NCBI GenBank assembly: GCA_018814245.1 | Contig: JAHIZN010000394.1 | Coordinates: 1-11,135, forward strand | From: a bacterium | GTDB taxonomy: Bacteria > UBA9089 > CG2-30-40-21 | DNA: 11,135 bases | Direction: 5' to 3' | Shown here: in pieces, positions 4,617 to 11,135 of the stretch | Numbering within the stretch: position 1 is the stretch's first letter | Layout of the letters: every line of letters starts with the position of its first letter | Notes under the pieces: generated by a model | Database searches by the model: none | What the model was told of the DNA's origin: nothing | What the model saw: only the letters and a program-made list of their open reading frames with translations | Position numbers and translations under genes: made by a program

Positions 4617-6617
4617 CTACTTCCCCTCACTTAGCCTAAACAGCACCATCCCCTTTTTTTTATAGATGGGAATGAGCTGTCTTGTCATGAATCTTTGATA
4701 TATCGCTTGTTGTGATCTATTATCCCAATGAAAATAGTCAAATTTTTGCGATAACCAGTCTGCACCTGTCTGATTATAAAGGATATGCGTAATCCCCTGC
4801 TGTTTCAGCTTTTTAAGCACATCATATTCATCCATGCTTTTCCTGACCATTTCCACAATAATCGTTGTGTCAAGATGAGAATTGATCAGAACCTCTTTCT
4901 GGCAATAATAACTCCTTGCCTCCCCAATAAATAATATCTTGCTTCTGCATGGCAGATGGGTGTTTATGTAGGTAATCACTGAATAATAATCAGCTATGGG
5001 TGATCGCTCGCAAAGAAGCTGGTGCCCGGCTGCTCTGTTGATACATTTCCAGTATGAATTTGTTCGGATTGTTTGACAAAGATGATATGTATTCCAGAGA
5101 CAGCACAGTATCACCCAAGTAATTACAGTCCGACGCAAGGGTAAGGATGCAGCGATGTATCCAACTACTATGGATAATATTCCCATACATGGCAGAAAGA
5201 ATCGGTCAACAGAAGTCGTATATGTCCAGATAAGAAAAAATAGTAAGCAATAGACAGCCAATAACTTAAATGCTACAGGAAGCCTTTGGCGGATAAGGAG
5301 GTAGTACCTCTGGTAGAGGATGCCGGGTAATAGCAGTAAAAATATTGGGCACACCGGCACTCCCTTGCTCTTCCAGTCAAGGATCAATTGATAGATGCAA
5401 GCAAATGGTTTGAGATACCAAGCAACCTGTGGCCCATAGCCGGCGGTCATCTCATGGATATACCGCATATGGTTAAAATCATTCCAGTTTATGCCTCCAA
5501 ACAAGGGGTAAAGCATTGGATATACAGGATTGCCGGTATAAATAAAAGAGCGGATAAACCAAGGGAGATTAAGCAGGAAGGGGATGAAAAGCATCAGGCA
5601 AACATTTGAAATGTTCGTATGTTTGCGGCACAAGCCGTTAGGGATCAGGGTAGGTTTAGAACCCACCCCTACAGTAATAACACCCACGAGCAGTATTCCG
5701 GCACAAATCCCACCAGTATACTTTACCCCCATGGCAAACCCACACATCAGGGCACACATGACCAGCCATGGCTTTTGTCCTGTGGTTGTCCAGTTGACAA
5801 AGGCATAAACAGCCATTAGCTCGTAAAATACCAGTCCAAGGTCATTAAATGGCTGAACCATGATAAAACAAGCAAGCGGTATTGAGAAAAAGGCTAAAAG
5901 ACTGAAGCCCGCTGTTTCTTGTCCAAAATATCTTTTTGCCAGACAAAATATTCCAGCACCAGAAAGCAGACCAAACGATAAGTGGATAAATTTGGCTAAG
6001 GTATCACCACCAAGCAGTAACCCCATGGTAAACAACATCTCCATGTTCAGAGAATAGTTGGAAAAGCAGATGTATGGGATATAATGGATGCGATGAGCCT
6101 GAATATATTTAGCCGGCACAGCCAGATGATAGACCATAGCATCAAAGGTCATGGTGGGTACAAACACGAGAATAAGCAAGGGAAATAGGATCAAGACAAG
6201 TGGCAGACTGATGAAAAGGGGAGGCAGAAAATGCGAGATTTGGGTCGCGAATTTCGAACCGCGAATCGCGAATCGCGAATTGTGGCAGAAAATGCGGGGT
6301 TCGGGGTTCGGGGTTTGATTGAACGATTGAATCTGAATGCCAGAGGTGTTCATCCTTTGCAGCCCATGATAGCATAAGCGTTTCATCAATCTTGTGTTCT
6401 TTCCCCAGCACAGGATGATTATTCCACTCAATAGAATCCAGAATACCCATGGATACAAACCACCAGCTATTCCTATGCCCAGTGTAATCAAGGAAAGGCA
6501 TCCAAACCCCAGGGCAAGACAAAACAAGACATTTTCCAGCCTTGATGCCATCTCAAGCCTTATAAGTCGTTGGATGATAGTTTTACCCAAAGAATAAGAG
6601 GCAAGACAGATGAACAA
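4617..6617 (-). CDS. Polytopic GT-C-type membrane glycosyltransferase
   Basis: The 666-residue inner-membrane protein has about ten to twelve membrane segments and resembles ArnT/PMT-like transferases that move sugars from polyprenyl-phosphate carriers onto glycans, lipids or proteins outside the membrane. TFDAMVYHLAVPAKYI (157-172) has an Asp-x-x-x-Tyr-His in the first outer loop, where the family keeps its catalytic Asp (here D159). QPFND (255-259), GVKYTG (297-302) and LPWFIRSFIYTGNPVYPMLY (351-370, ending in the GNPVYP motif) are further family marks. The C-terminal 130 residues form a soluble domain. The acceptor is unknown. Two oddities: residues 101-124 and 316-340 are translated repeats inserted in loops. 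The start is uncertain: TTG at 6617 has no Shine-Dalgarno sequence, and the frame stays open upstream (AIIADLRLFEITW) without ATG or GTG, so the native start may have been lost to a repeat. Confidence 0.8.
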   Translation of the reverse strand: MFICLASYSLGKTIIQRLIRLEMASRLENVLFCLALGFGCLSLITLGIGIAGGLYPWVFWILLSGIIILCWGKNTRLMKRLCYHGLQRMNTSGIQIQSFNQTPNPEPRIFCHNSRFAIRGSKFATQISHFLPPLFISLPLVLILFPLLILVFVPTMTFDAMVYHLAVPAKYIQAHRIHYIPYICFSNYSLNMEMLFTMGLLLGGDTLAKFIHLSFGLLSGAGIFCLAKRYFGQETAGFSLLAFFSIPLACFIMVQPFNDLGLVFYELMAVYAFVNWTTTGQKPWLVMCALMCGFAMGVKYTGGICAGILLVGVITVGVGSKPTLIPNGLCRKHTNISNVCLMLFIPFLLNLPWFIRSFIYTGNPVYPMLYPLFGGINWNDFNHMRYIHEMTAGYGPQVAWYLKPFACIYQLILDWKSKGVPVCPIFLLLLPGILYQRYYLLIRQRLPVAFKLLAVYCLLFFLIWTYTTSVDRFFLPCMGILSIVVGYIAASLPLRRTVITWVILCCLWNTYHLCQTIRTNSYWKCINRAAGHQLLCERSPIADYYSVITYINTHLPCRSKILFIGEARSYYCQKEVLINSHLDTTIIVEMVRKSMDEYDVLKKLKQQGITHILYNQTGADWLSQKFDYFHWDNRSQQAIYQRFMTRQLIPIYKKKGMVLFRLSEGK
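5599..5672. repeat. Palindromic repeat cluster inserted in frame in the glycosyltransferase gene
   Basis: Three hairpins lie in a row: AACATTT-g-AAATGTT (5601-5615, within CAAACAT...ATGTTTG at 5599-5625), CGGC-acaa-GCCG (5626-5637) and GGGTAGGTT-tag-AACCCACCC (5648-5668, one mismatch, then CTAC). The last belongs to the same family as 3934-3958. It encodes residues 316-340, a polar Gly/Lys/Asn-rich loop between two hydrophobic helices. Confidence 0.75.
6223..6316. repeat. Heptamer arrays and 13-bp direct repeat inside the glycosyltransferase gene
   Basis: GGCAGAAAATGCG occurs at 6223-6235 and exactly again at 6284-6296. Between the copies is a GCGAATC array (6261-6280, nearly three copies, with GCGAATTTCGAACC before it). 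After the second copy is a GGGGTTC array (6296-6316, three copies, the last ending in T). The reading frame is kept through all of it (residues 101-124). Confidence 0.85.
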
Positions 6618-6659
6618 CAGCCATGTAATTTCAAATAACCTGAGATCAGCGATAATAGC

Positions 6660-6902
6660 CCCCCCTATTAAACCGCTGAAGCGGTTGAATTGGTCGATTG
6701 TTCATAAGTCCACCACAATAAATTGTGGTGCTGTTCTCAATCTCATTTATTGTTCCTCAATCCACCACAATAAATTGTGGTGCTGTTCTCAATCTCATTT
6801 ATTGAGAACAGCACCCTGAGAATAGCACCATGATTTATCATGGTGTGGAGATTTATCATGGTGTGGAGATTTATCATGGCGGAGATTATCATGGTGATGA
6901 TT
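6660..6902. repeat. Array of nested hairpin repeats between two genes
   Basis: The 285-bp gap upstream of the glycosyltransferase is almost all repeat. It starts with AACCGCT-ga-AGCGGTT (6671-6686). A 44-bp unit then occurs twice without mismatch (6709-6752 and 6761-6804), each copy with a CACCACAAT-aa-ATTGTGGTG hairpin. A perfect 15-bp stem GGTGCTGTTCTCAAT (6779-6793) pairs with 6801-6815, and CACCATGAT-tt-ATCATGGTG follows at 6826-6845. An 18-bp tandem TGGTGTGGAGATTTATCA occupies 6841-6876, with a decayed third unit to 6891. There is no T-tract and no coding frame. Confidence 0.85.
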
Positions 6903-7310
6903 TTAATCTTCCCTTAACCTTTTAATCGTCTCTGCCACCTGCTTCAGTCTTGCCTCAAACCTGGCATCAACAGCATTAATCACTGTTTCTACCCATATAG
7001 GCTTGGTTCTTGCTAATTCTGCAAGCTTGATGAGTTCATTTAAGGCAGCCTTTATATCGTTGCCAAGCATTCTGACATCTCCGGTGATGGCAGCAATTGC
7101 AGGCAGGGTTTCCCTTTTCAGCTCATTTTTCACATCTCCTACCTTTTCTATAAACTCTATGGCTTCATGCAGTTTATCCGGATAGGTAGACATGTAATGC
7201 CTGACCTTTCTTAACTGGATCAATTCCCACCAGAAAAAGGTGATCATCAACCCCCAGACCACTGATACTATCAAGATAATAGAAAGCAAAACTACTAACA
7301 AAATATCCAT
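6903..7310 (-). CDS. Membrane-anchored coiled-coil protein, unknown function
   Basis: The 135-aa product has one N-terminal membrane helix (about 3-28, LLVVLLSIILIVSVVWGLMI) followed by a charged, helical cytoplasmic part. Heptad-like patterning is visible at 45-66 (KLHEAIEFIEKVGDVKNELK) and 104-134. The layout resembles the small membrane-anchored proteins of the DUF948 type, but I do not recognise a specific family. AGGGGGT about 10 nt before the ATG supports the start. It lies 78 nt downstream of the 110-aa gene in the same direction and may share its transcript. Confidence 0.65.
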   Translation of the reverse strand: MDILLVVLLSIILIVSVVWGLMITFFWWELIQLRKVRHYMSTYPDKLHEAIEFIEKVGDVKNELKRETLPAIAAITGDVRMLGNDIKAALNELIKLAELARTKPIWVETVINAVDARFEARLKQVAETIKRLRED

Positions 7311-7388
7311 AACATTTATACCCCCTGTTTGTAATGTAATTGAGATGATAGAGAGACAATCCCTTGTGGTTGTTCACTTCCCTACCAA

Positions 7389-7721
7389 TCACTTGCCCAA
7401 TTGTGCCAAATAATTGAAGGCAAGGAAATAATTTTGCCACAATTGATCAGTAGAACCATATTCATTATCAAAGGCAAAATAATCAGCCATAGCCTCACGA
7501 ACACGGGTTAATTCCCTAAGTCGTTTTTTATTTTTTTGATCAGAAATGGTTAAATGTAGCAACTCCAGGGCACGATCAAAAGCCTGCCTGCTATATTCAG
7601 GATTATTTTTGTTCTTCCAATTAATAGTCCTGCTAACCTCACTTCCAATATTAGCCATTTGACATGGAAACGAAAGTTCGAACCATTTACCATTTGCAAG
7701 ATCTTTATGTTGGTAACTCAT
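7389..7721 (-). CDS. Conserved small protein, unknown function (MSYQHKDLANGKW type)
   Basis: I read this as a 110-aa protein starting at 7721, not at the in-frame ATG at 7784: GGAGAGG precedes the 7721 ATG at suitable spacing, and the longer form would overlap recO. The sequence opens MSYQHKDLANGKWFELSF and continues with QMANIGSEVSRTINWKNKNN, then YSRQAFDRALELLHLTISD, RELTRVREAMADYF and finally DQLWQNYFLAFNYLAQLG. It is soluble and helical with conserved-looking aromatic and charged positions. Similar small proteins occur in other environmental bacteria as hypotheticals, as far as I recall; I know no function. It follows recO by 46 nt, so co-transcription is likely. Confidence 0.7.
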   Translation of the reverse strand: MSYQHKDLANGKWFELSFPCQMANIGSEVSRTINWKNKNNPEYSRQAFDRALELLHLTISDQKNKKRLRELTRVREAMADYFAFDNEYGSTDQLWQNYFLAFNYLAQLGK

Positions 7722-7767
7722 TTTATCCGCCTCTCCACTATTTTGAGATGGTGATATCGCTATATAA

Positions 7768-8574
7768 TCATGCTGCAACAGCAATCATTCCACCTGCCTG
7801 CTCCATTGGTTGATTATCATCCCTCAGCAATTCCTCAATAAGCCCAATCGATTTCATGGGATATGCCAGATACTGACCAAGAAAATAAAGCGTAAATCTT
7901 TTCATCTCATCCATTAATCGAGCTGAAACAGGATATGCCTGCAATCCTTCTACCCTTTCAGAGATTAATCTTTTTGTTAATTCAATTACTTCGCAAGGCA
8001 CGGATATTGCTTCCTGCCTTTCCCTCAAACATGCAGGGCATATTATTCCGCCATCCTCACGGCTAAACCACACCTTATTGCCAATCACAGGAGACACTTG
8101 ACGGCAAACCACACAATTGGACAATGATGGTCTGAATCCAAGCATACAAAGCAGCTTAAAACAAAAGGAATAAAGAATAATCCCTCCTGTTTCGTGTTCA
8201 ATCCATGTTAAGTATTTCAGGATAAGCCTGAATATCCTTTCATCCCTGTGCGTACCATTTATCAGGTGTTCTGTCAACTCTAAGAGAACTGAACCATATA
8301 ATATTCCTTCCAGACTCTCCCGTATCCCTTGAAACGATTTTACAATCTCTGTCTGTGAGATTGTTTTCAGCTCATTCCTCTCGTTTCCATAAAACATAAC
8401 TTTGATACAGGTAAAGGGCAGGGTGCTTGAGCCAAATCTGGTACTTATTCTTCGAACACCCTTAGCTACCCCCCTTATTTTTCCAAATTCCATGGTATAA
8501 AGGGAGACAATTCTGTCGCTTTCACCCAAATCCCAACTTCGTAGTACAATAGCATTTGCCTTGTATAATGGCAT
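7768..8574 (-). CDS. recO: DNA repair protein RecO
   Basis: RecO works with RecR (and RecF) to load RecA onto SSB-coated gaps in cytoplasmic recombination repair and anneals single strands. The 268-aa product begins with the typical OB fold (KANAIVLRSWDLGESDRIVSLYT at 5-27, in two runs KANAIVLRSW and LGESDRIVSLYT; then FGKIRGVAKGVRR). The helical C-terminal domain carries a four-cysteine zinc site: C154/C157 (NCVVC) and C179/C182 (CPAC). The length is slightly above the usual 240-260. A G-rich ribosome binding site (GGGGGGGA) precedes the ATG. The repeat element at 8592-8684 separates it from corA. Confidence 0.93.
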   Translation of the reverse strand: MPLYKANAIVLRSWDLGESDRIVSLYTMEFGKIRGVAKGVRRISTRFGSSTLPFTCIKVMFYGNERNELKTISQTEIVKSFQGIRESLEGILYGSVLLELTEHLINGTHRDERIFRLILKYLTWIEHETGGIILYSFCFKLLCMLGFRPSLSNCVVCRQVSPVIGNKVWFSREDGGIICPACLRERQEAISVPCEVIELTKRLISERVEGLQAYPVSARLMDEMKRFTLYFLGQYLAYPMKSIGLIEELLRDDNQPMEQAGGMIAVAA

Positions 8575-8591
8575 ATTCCCCCCAGAAATGC

Positions 8592-8684
8592 AATTAAAAA
8601 TTATGAATTAAAAATTAAGGTATGGTGGGCAATGCCCACCCCCTCAATTCATAATTCATAATTCATAATTCATAATTTTTAATT
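8592..8684. repeat. Inverted repeat with AATTCAT heptamers and a central hairpin
   Basis: AATTAAAAATTATGAATT (8592-8609) is exactly inverted at 8667-8684. The right side carries four tandem AATTCAT units (8646-8673). The centre is a strong GGTGGGC-aat-GCCCACC hairpin (8624-8640). It fills the corA-recO junction. On the minus strand the hairpin is followed by TAATTTTTAATT, so weak termination after corA is possible. Confidence 0.8.
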
Positions 8685-8693
8685 CTCTCTCCC

Positions 8694-9662
8694 TCACATC
8701 CACTTCTTATGCTTAAAGAACGCAAACAGCCCAACAGTTGTCCCAATCATCAATGTCCAGACAATAACCAGCCCATGTGATCCTGCTGCAAACTCCGGCA
8801 TAGGAATATTCATCCCATAATAACTCGTGATTAAGGTTAATGGCATCATAAATGTTGCAATAATTGTCAATACCTTTATTATGGCATTCATCTTCGTAGA
8901 TGTTCCAGAGATGTATACCTCTAATGTATTGGTTAATAGCTCCCGATACATATCAAGCATATCCCCTATCCTGAGCAGATGGTCATAAATATCCCTGAAA
9001 TATACAAGGTTTTTGTGTTTAATAAAAGAGATGTCATCTCTTGAAAGCCGAGAAATAATCGTTCGCTGAGGAAGAATAACCTTACGCATAGAAAGGATAA
9101 CTCGTTTTAGATGTAGAAGCTGTTCCATATTCTTTTGTGTTGGATCTGTCAATACAGCCTCTTCAATCTGTTCTATCTGGTCGTCTATTTGTTCTGCTAA
9201 TGGAAAATAGCTATCAACAATTCTGTCAAGGATAGCATGAAGAAGAAGATCCATACCCTTGGTCAGGGTAAGAGGATTTTGCCTTATCTTTTCCCTGACT
9301 GTATTTATCGCTGCAGATGGATGCTCATGAACCGTAACCACAAAGTTTTTGCCTAAAAAGGTATTTATCTCAAACATTTGCATATCTTCCTCAATGCTTG
9401 CCCGCGGAATGATCCCATGAACCGTAATAAAACAATATGTATCAAAATCCTCTATCTTGGGCAGATTTTGCGGAAAGATACAATCCTCAATGGAAAGCTC
9501 ATGAAATCCAAACTTTTCTAAGATAGCTACATCATTGTCATCTGTGTCTTCTATATCAATCCACAAAAAGCAATCCTCATCTTTCAAGGCATCCCTTATG
9601 TTTATCTCTTCATAATTAGTAATAATTTTGTCATTTGAAACAAGAAAACAGCAATTTAACAT
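8694..9662 (-). CDS. corA: CorA-type magnesium/cobalt transport protein
   Basis: This is a pentameric inner-membrane channel for Mg2+ (and Co2+) uptake. The large N-terminal cytoplasmic domain and long stalk helix are followed by two membrane helices near the C-terminus. The diagnostic YGMN sits just after the first helix (residues 286-289 counting from the ATG at 9674), preceded by TIIATFMMPLTLITS, and the protein ends with the short basic tail KHKKWM. I prefer the start at 9662: GGAGG (9672-9668) lies 5 nt before it and overlaps the other ATG at 9674, which has no ribosome binding site of its own. The protein is then 322 aa, normal for CorA. Its neighbour upstream is a CNNM/CorC-type protein, also linked to Mg2+. 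Confidence 0.93.
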   Translation of the reverse strand: MLNCCFLVSNDKIITNYEEINIRDALKDEDCFLWIDIEDTDDNDVAILEKFGFHELSIEDCIFPQNLPKIEDFDTYCFITVHGIIPRASIEEDMQMFEINTFLGKNFVVTVHEHPSAAINTVREKIRQNPLTLTKGMDLLLHAILDRIVDSYFPLAEQIDDQIEQIEEAVLTDPTQKNMEQLLHLKRVILSMRKVILPQRTIISRLSRDDISFIKHKNLVYFRDIYDHLLRIGDMLDMYRELLTNTLEVYISGTSTKMNAIIKVLTIIATFMMPLTLITSYYGMNIPMPEFAAGSHGLVIVWTLMIGTTVGLFAFFKHKKWM

Positions 9663-9693
9663 CCATGCCTCCATGGTTTAGTCTATTAGCCTT

Positions 9694-9755
9694 GTAGTCG
9701 AGGAGTCCAGACTATCCGACTATCCGGCTGCAAGACTATCCGACTTCTCGACTAC
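9694..9755. repeat. Inverted repeat with GACTATCC units overlapping the CNNM/CorC gene end
   Basis: GTAGTCGAGGAGTC (9694-9707) matches the reverse complement of 9742-9755 at 13 of 14 positions. GACTATCC units fill the interior (two in tandem at 9710-9725, one at 9734-9741). The stop codon and last eleven codons of the CNNM/CorC-type gene lie inside. Confidence 0.75.
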
Positions 9756-10958
9756 TATACTTACCCTTTCAATAGTCTTCTCGGTTGCCTCAATAATGGT
9801 TATTTTCAAGTTTTTATAAGTAAACGACTCGTCTATAAAGGGGATTCTGCCAAGGTGTTCCATGATAAATCCAGAGATGGTCTCAAAATCTCCCTTTGGA
9901 ATATCTATCCCCATGGTTTCGTTTATCATTTCAATGCCTGCATAGCCGTCAATCAGGAATGTATTTGCATCTTTTTGTTTAATAGGGGCATCTTCTGTTT
10001 CATATTCATCATGAATCTCACCAACTATTTCCTCTAACACATCCTCCAGTGTTACTAATCCAGCTGTTCCACCATATTCATCAACAACAATGGCTATCTG
10101 TATCCTTTTCTTTTGAAACTCCTCAAGCAAGTCATCAACCCTTTTTGTAGCAGGGATAAAGTATGGGAATCTAATCAAGTCTACAGCAGAAATCCATGCA
10201 GCTGCCTTTCCCCAGAAATTAAGTACATCCTTGATATAAAGGATACCAATAATATTGTCAATTGTTTCATCATACACAGGAATTCTTGAGCAATGGTATT
10301 GGCTAAATATGGTTAATATCTCATTCATATTTGCCTCAACCGGCACACAGATCATATCTGTGCGAGGTGTCATCACCTCTTTTACCCTTGTCTCTGAAAG
10401 CTCCAGGACATCGCCAATCATTTCTTCTGCTTCCTCTTCTATTGCCCCGTGTTCTTCGCCCTCTTCCATGAGGAATCGAAAATCTTCCTTGGTTAGAAAT
10501 GGCTCCTTTTTCTTTCTCCTGATCACAGGTCCAATAATCATAGCAATCAGGTTTACCAAGGGAAGAAGCAATCGATACCACAACCTTATTACATAAACAA
10601 GGCTTAACACCAGTTTGGTGCTATGATGACGAAATATTGTCTTTGGGATTATTTCTGCAAATAAAACAATAATAATCGTTAGCCCCATCTCTACCCATAC
10701 TGCCCATTTTTCAAACAAAGCAGTGCTGACACAAGAGGCAATAATAATAGCAACATTAATCCCCACCAACATTCCGGTTAAAAATCTGGGGATATCATTG
10801 ACCATCTCTGTGGCAACAATTGCCCTGTGGTTTCCCTTTTCAGCCAGATTCTTAAGCCTGACCTTATTAATAGAAAGAAATCCAATCTCTGCTCCAGAAG
10901 AAAATCCTGCAATAGTTATACACACAAGAACCATTAGCAAGCCTAACCAGATCTCCAT
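9720..10958 (-). CDS. CNNM/CorC-type protein (DUF21-CBS pair-CorC_HlyC domain)
   Basis: This 412-aa inner-membrane protein of the CNNM/CorC (HlyC/CorC, 'hemolysin') family is associated with Mg2+ efflux or cobalt resistance; true haemolysis is doubtful. The transmembrane DUF21 domain covers about 1-140, with the conserved AEIIPKT at 101-107. EVMTPRTDM (194-202) then opens the CBS pair, whose second repeat ends in VVDEYGGTAGLVTLEDVLEE (291-310) and IVGEI. The CorC_HlyC domain fills 325-405 (DGYAGIEMINE, GDFETISGFIMEHLGRIP). The start follows GGAGG by 4 nt. The last residues (EKSDSLAAG) come from the repeat at 9694-9755. With corA next (57-nt gap to the 9662 start) the pair looks like a Mg2+ homeostasis unit. 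Confidence 0.9.
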   Translation of the reverse strand: MEIWLGLLMVLVCITIAGFSSGAEIGFLSINKVRLKNLAEKGNHRAIVATEMVNDIPRFLTGMLVGINVAIIIASCVSTALFEKWAVWVEMGLTIIIVLFAEIIPKTIFRHHSTKLVLSLVYVIRLWYRLLLPLVNLIAMIIGPVIRRKKKEPFLTKEDFRFLMEEGEEHGAIEEEAEEMIGDVLELSETRVKEVMTPRTDMICVPVEANMNEILTIFSQYHCSRIPVYDETIDNIIGILYIKDVLNFWGKAAAWISAVDLIRFPYFIPATKRVDDLLEEFQKKRIQIAIVVDEYGGTAGLVTLEDVLEEIVGEIHDEYETEDAPIKQKDANTFLIDGYAGIEMINETMGIDIPKGDFETISGFIMEHLGRIPFIDESFTYKNLKITIIEATEKTIERVSIVVEKSDSLAAG

Positions 10959-10980
10959 CCTGCCTCCACATAATATAATT

Positions 10981-11059
10981 ATGAATTATGAATTATAAAT
11001 TATAAATGAAGAAACGTAACTACTCAGGCATACAGAATTCAGGAGTCAGAATTCAGAAT
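10981..11059. repeat. ATGAATT heptamer array, GTAACTACTCAG box and CAGAATT array
   Basis: Four 7-nt units (ATGAATT twice, then ATAAATT and ATAAATG) run from 10981 to 11008, the same heptamer as at 8646-8673 on the other strand. GTAACTACTCAG follows at 11016-11027. A degenerate CAGAATT/CAGGAGT array fills 11032-11057, akin to the array near 4530-4600 read in reverse. This block is the upstream region of the CNNM/CorC gene and must include its promoter; I could not pick one with confidence. Confidence 0.75.
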
Positions 11060-11135
11060 AGCTCCAGAGTAAGCCTATAAATCCCATTATCTCTCTCTCA
11101 ATATCCCCATATTTCCTGCGAAAACTATCATAGCA
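11046..11135 (-). CDS. Possible 3' end of a gene running in from the right edge
   Basis: Reading minus from the edge, one frame gives 29 residues (YDSFRRKYGDIEREIMGF, then IGLLWSYSEF) before TGA at 11046-11048. The final residues are supplied by the CAGAATT repeat. A second frame gives AMIVFAGNMGILRER and stops at 11087. Either could be a real C-terminus and neither is recognisable. Low confidence. Confidence 0.25.
   Translation of the reverse strand, partial: CYDSFRRKYGDIEREIMGFIGLLWSYSEF

Noticed and set aside
6142..6522. 126-codon minus-strand frame
   Set aside because: It overlaps the glycosyltransferase in another frame, and part of it is heptamer repeat.
6709..6891. Possible CRISPR array
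   Set aside because: The repeats are hairpins of differing sequence with 8-nt or no spacers, and no cas gene is present.
7174..7440. 88-codon minus-strand frame between the 110-aa and 135-aa genes
   Set aside because: It overlaps both genes in another frame; its opening is out-of-frame sequence of the 110-aa gene.
7722..7784. 21-residue N-terminal extension of the 110-aa gene
   Set aside because: It overlaps recO and lacks a ribosome binding site, whereas the ATG at 7721 has GGAGAGG upstream and a conserved-looking opening.
10336..10581. 81-codon minus-strand frame
   Set aside because: It is a shadow of the CNNM/CorC gene in another frame.

Overview
The window looks like a contig from an AT-rich, uncultured bacterium. 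The housekeeping half (RecO, a CorA-type Mg2+ channel and a CNNM/CorC-type membrane protein) is plainly bacterial. The intergenic DNA is crowded with inverted repeats, hairpin families and 7-nt tandem arrays, as is common in environmental candidate-phylum genomes. The sequence alone does not allow a phylum call. No tRNA, rRNA, CRISPR array or transposase gene was seen.

Left part (1-3800) is an accessory, defence-like island. After 556 bp of repeat-bearing non-coding DNA come five minus-strand genes. Read in the direction of transcription, from high to low coordinates, they are: a Panacea/SocA-domain protein (2520-3074), a 142-aa partner that may be a PemK/MazF-like toxin (2079-2507), an orphan addiction-module antitoxin (1642-1839), a single-TPR protein (1336-1572) and an Abi_C-type abortive infection protein with an RN-x5-H motif (557-1309). 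A plus-strand XRE/HTH regulator (3346-3672) diverges from the Panacea gene. The 271-bp divergent spacer holds two promoters that share a 13-bp repeat, and a long leader upstream of the Panacea gene that can form alternative pairings.

Middle (3672-4616) is about 0.9 kb of repeat-dense DNA. Its long open frame (3879-4610) is translated repeat and not a gene.

Right part (4617-10958) is a run of minus-strand genes: CNNM/CorC protein, CorA, RecO, a 110-aa unknown, a 135-aa membrane-anchored coiled-coil protein and a 666-codon GT-C-type membrane glycosyltransferase. Repeats occupy several of the junctions. They also sit in frame inside the glycosyltransferase twice and form the last codons of the CNNM/CorC gene.

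The two most interesting themes are (i) the Panacea-partner-XRE module with its structured divergent control region, and (ii) a repeat ecology in which palindromic and heptamer repeats invade coding sequence without breaking frame and in which a 12-nt box (GTAACTACTCAG) marks the edges of repeat segments.
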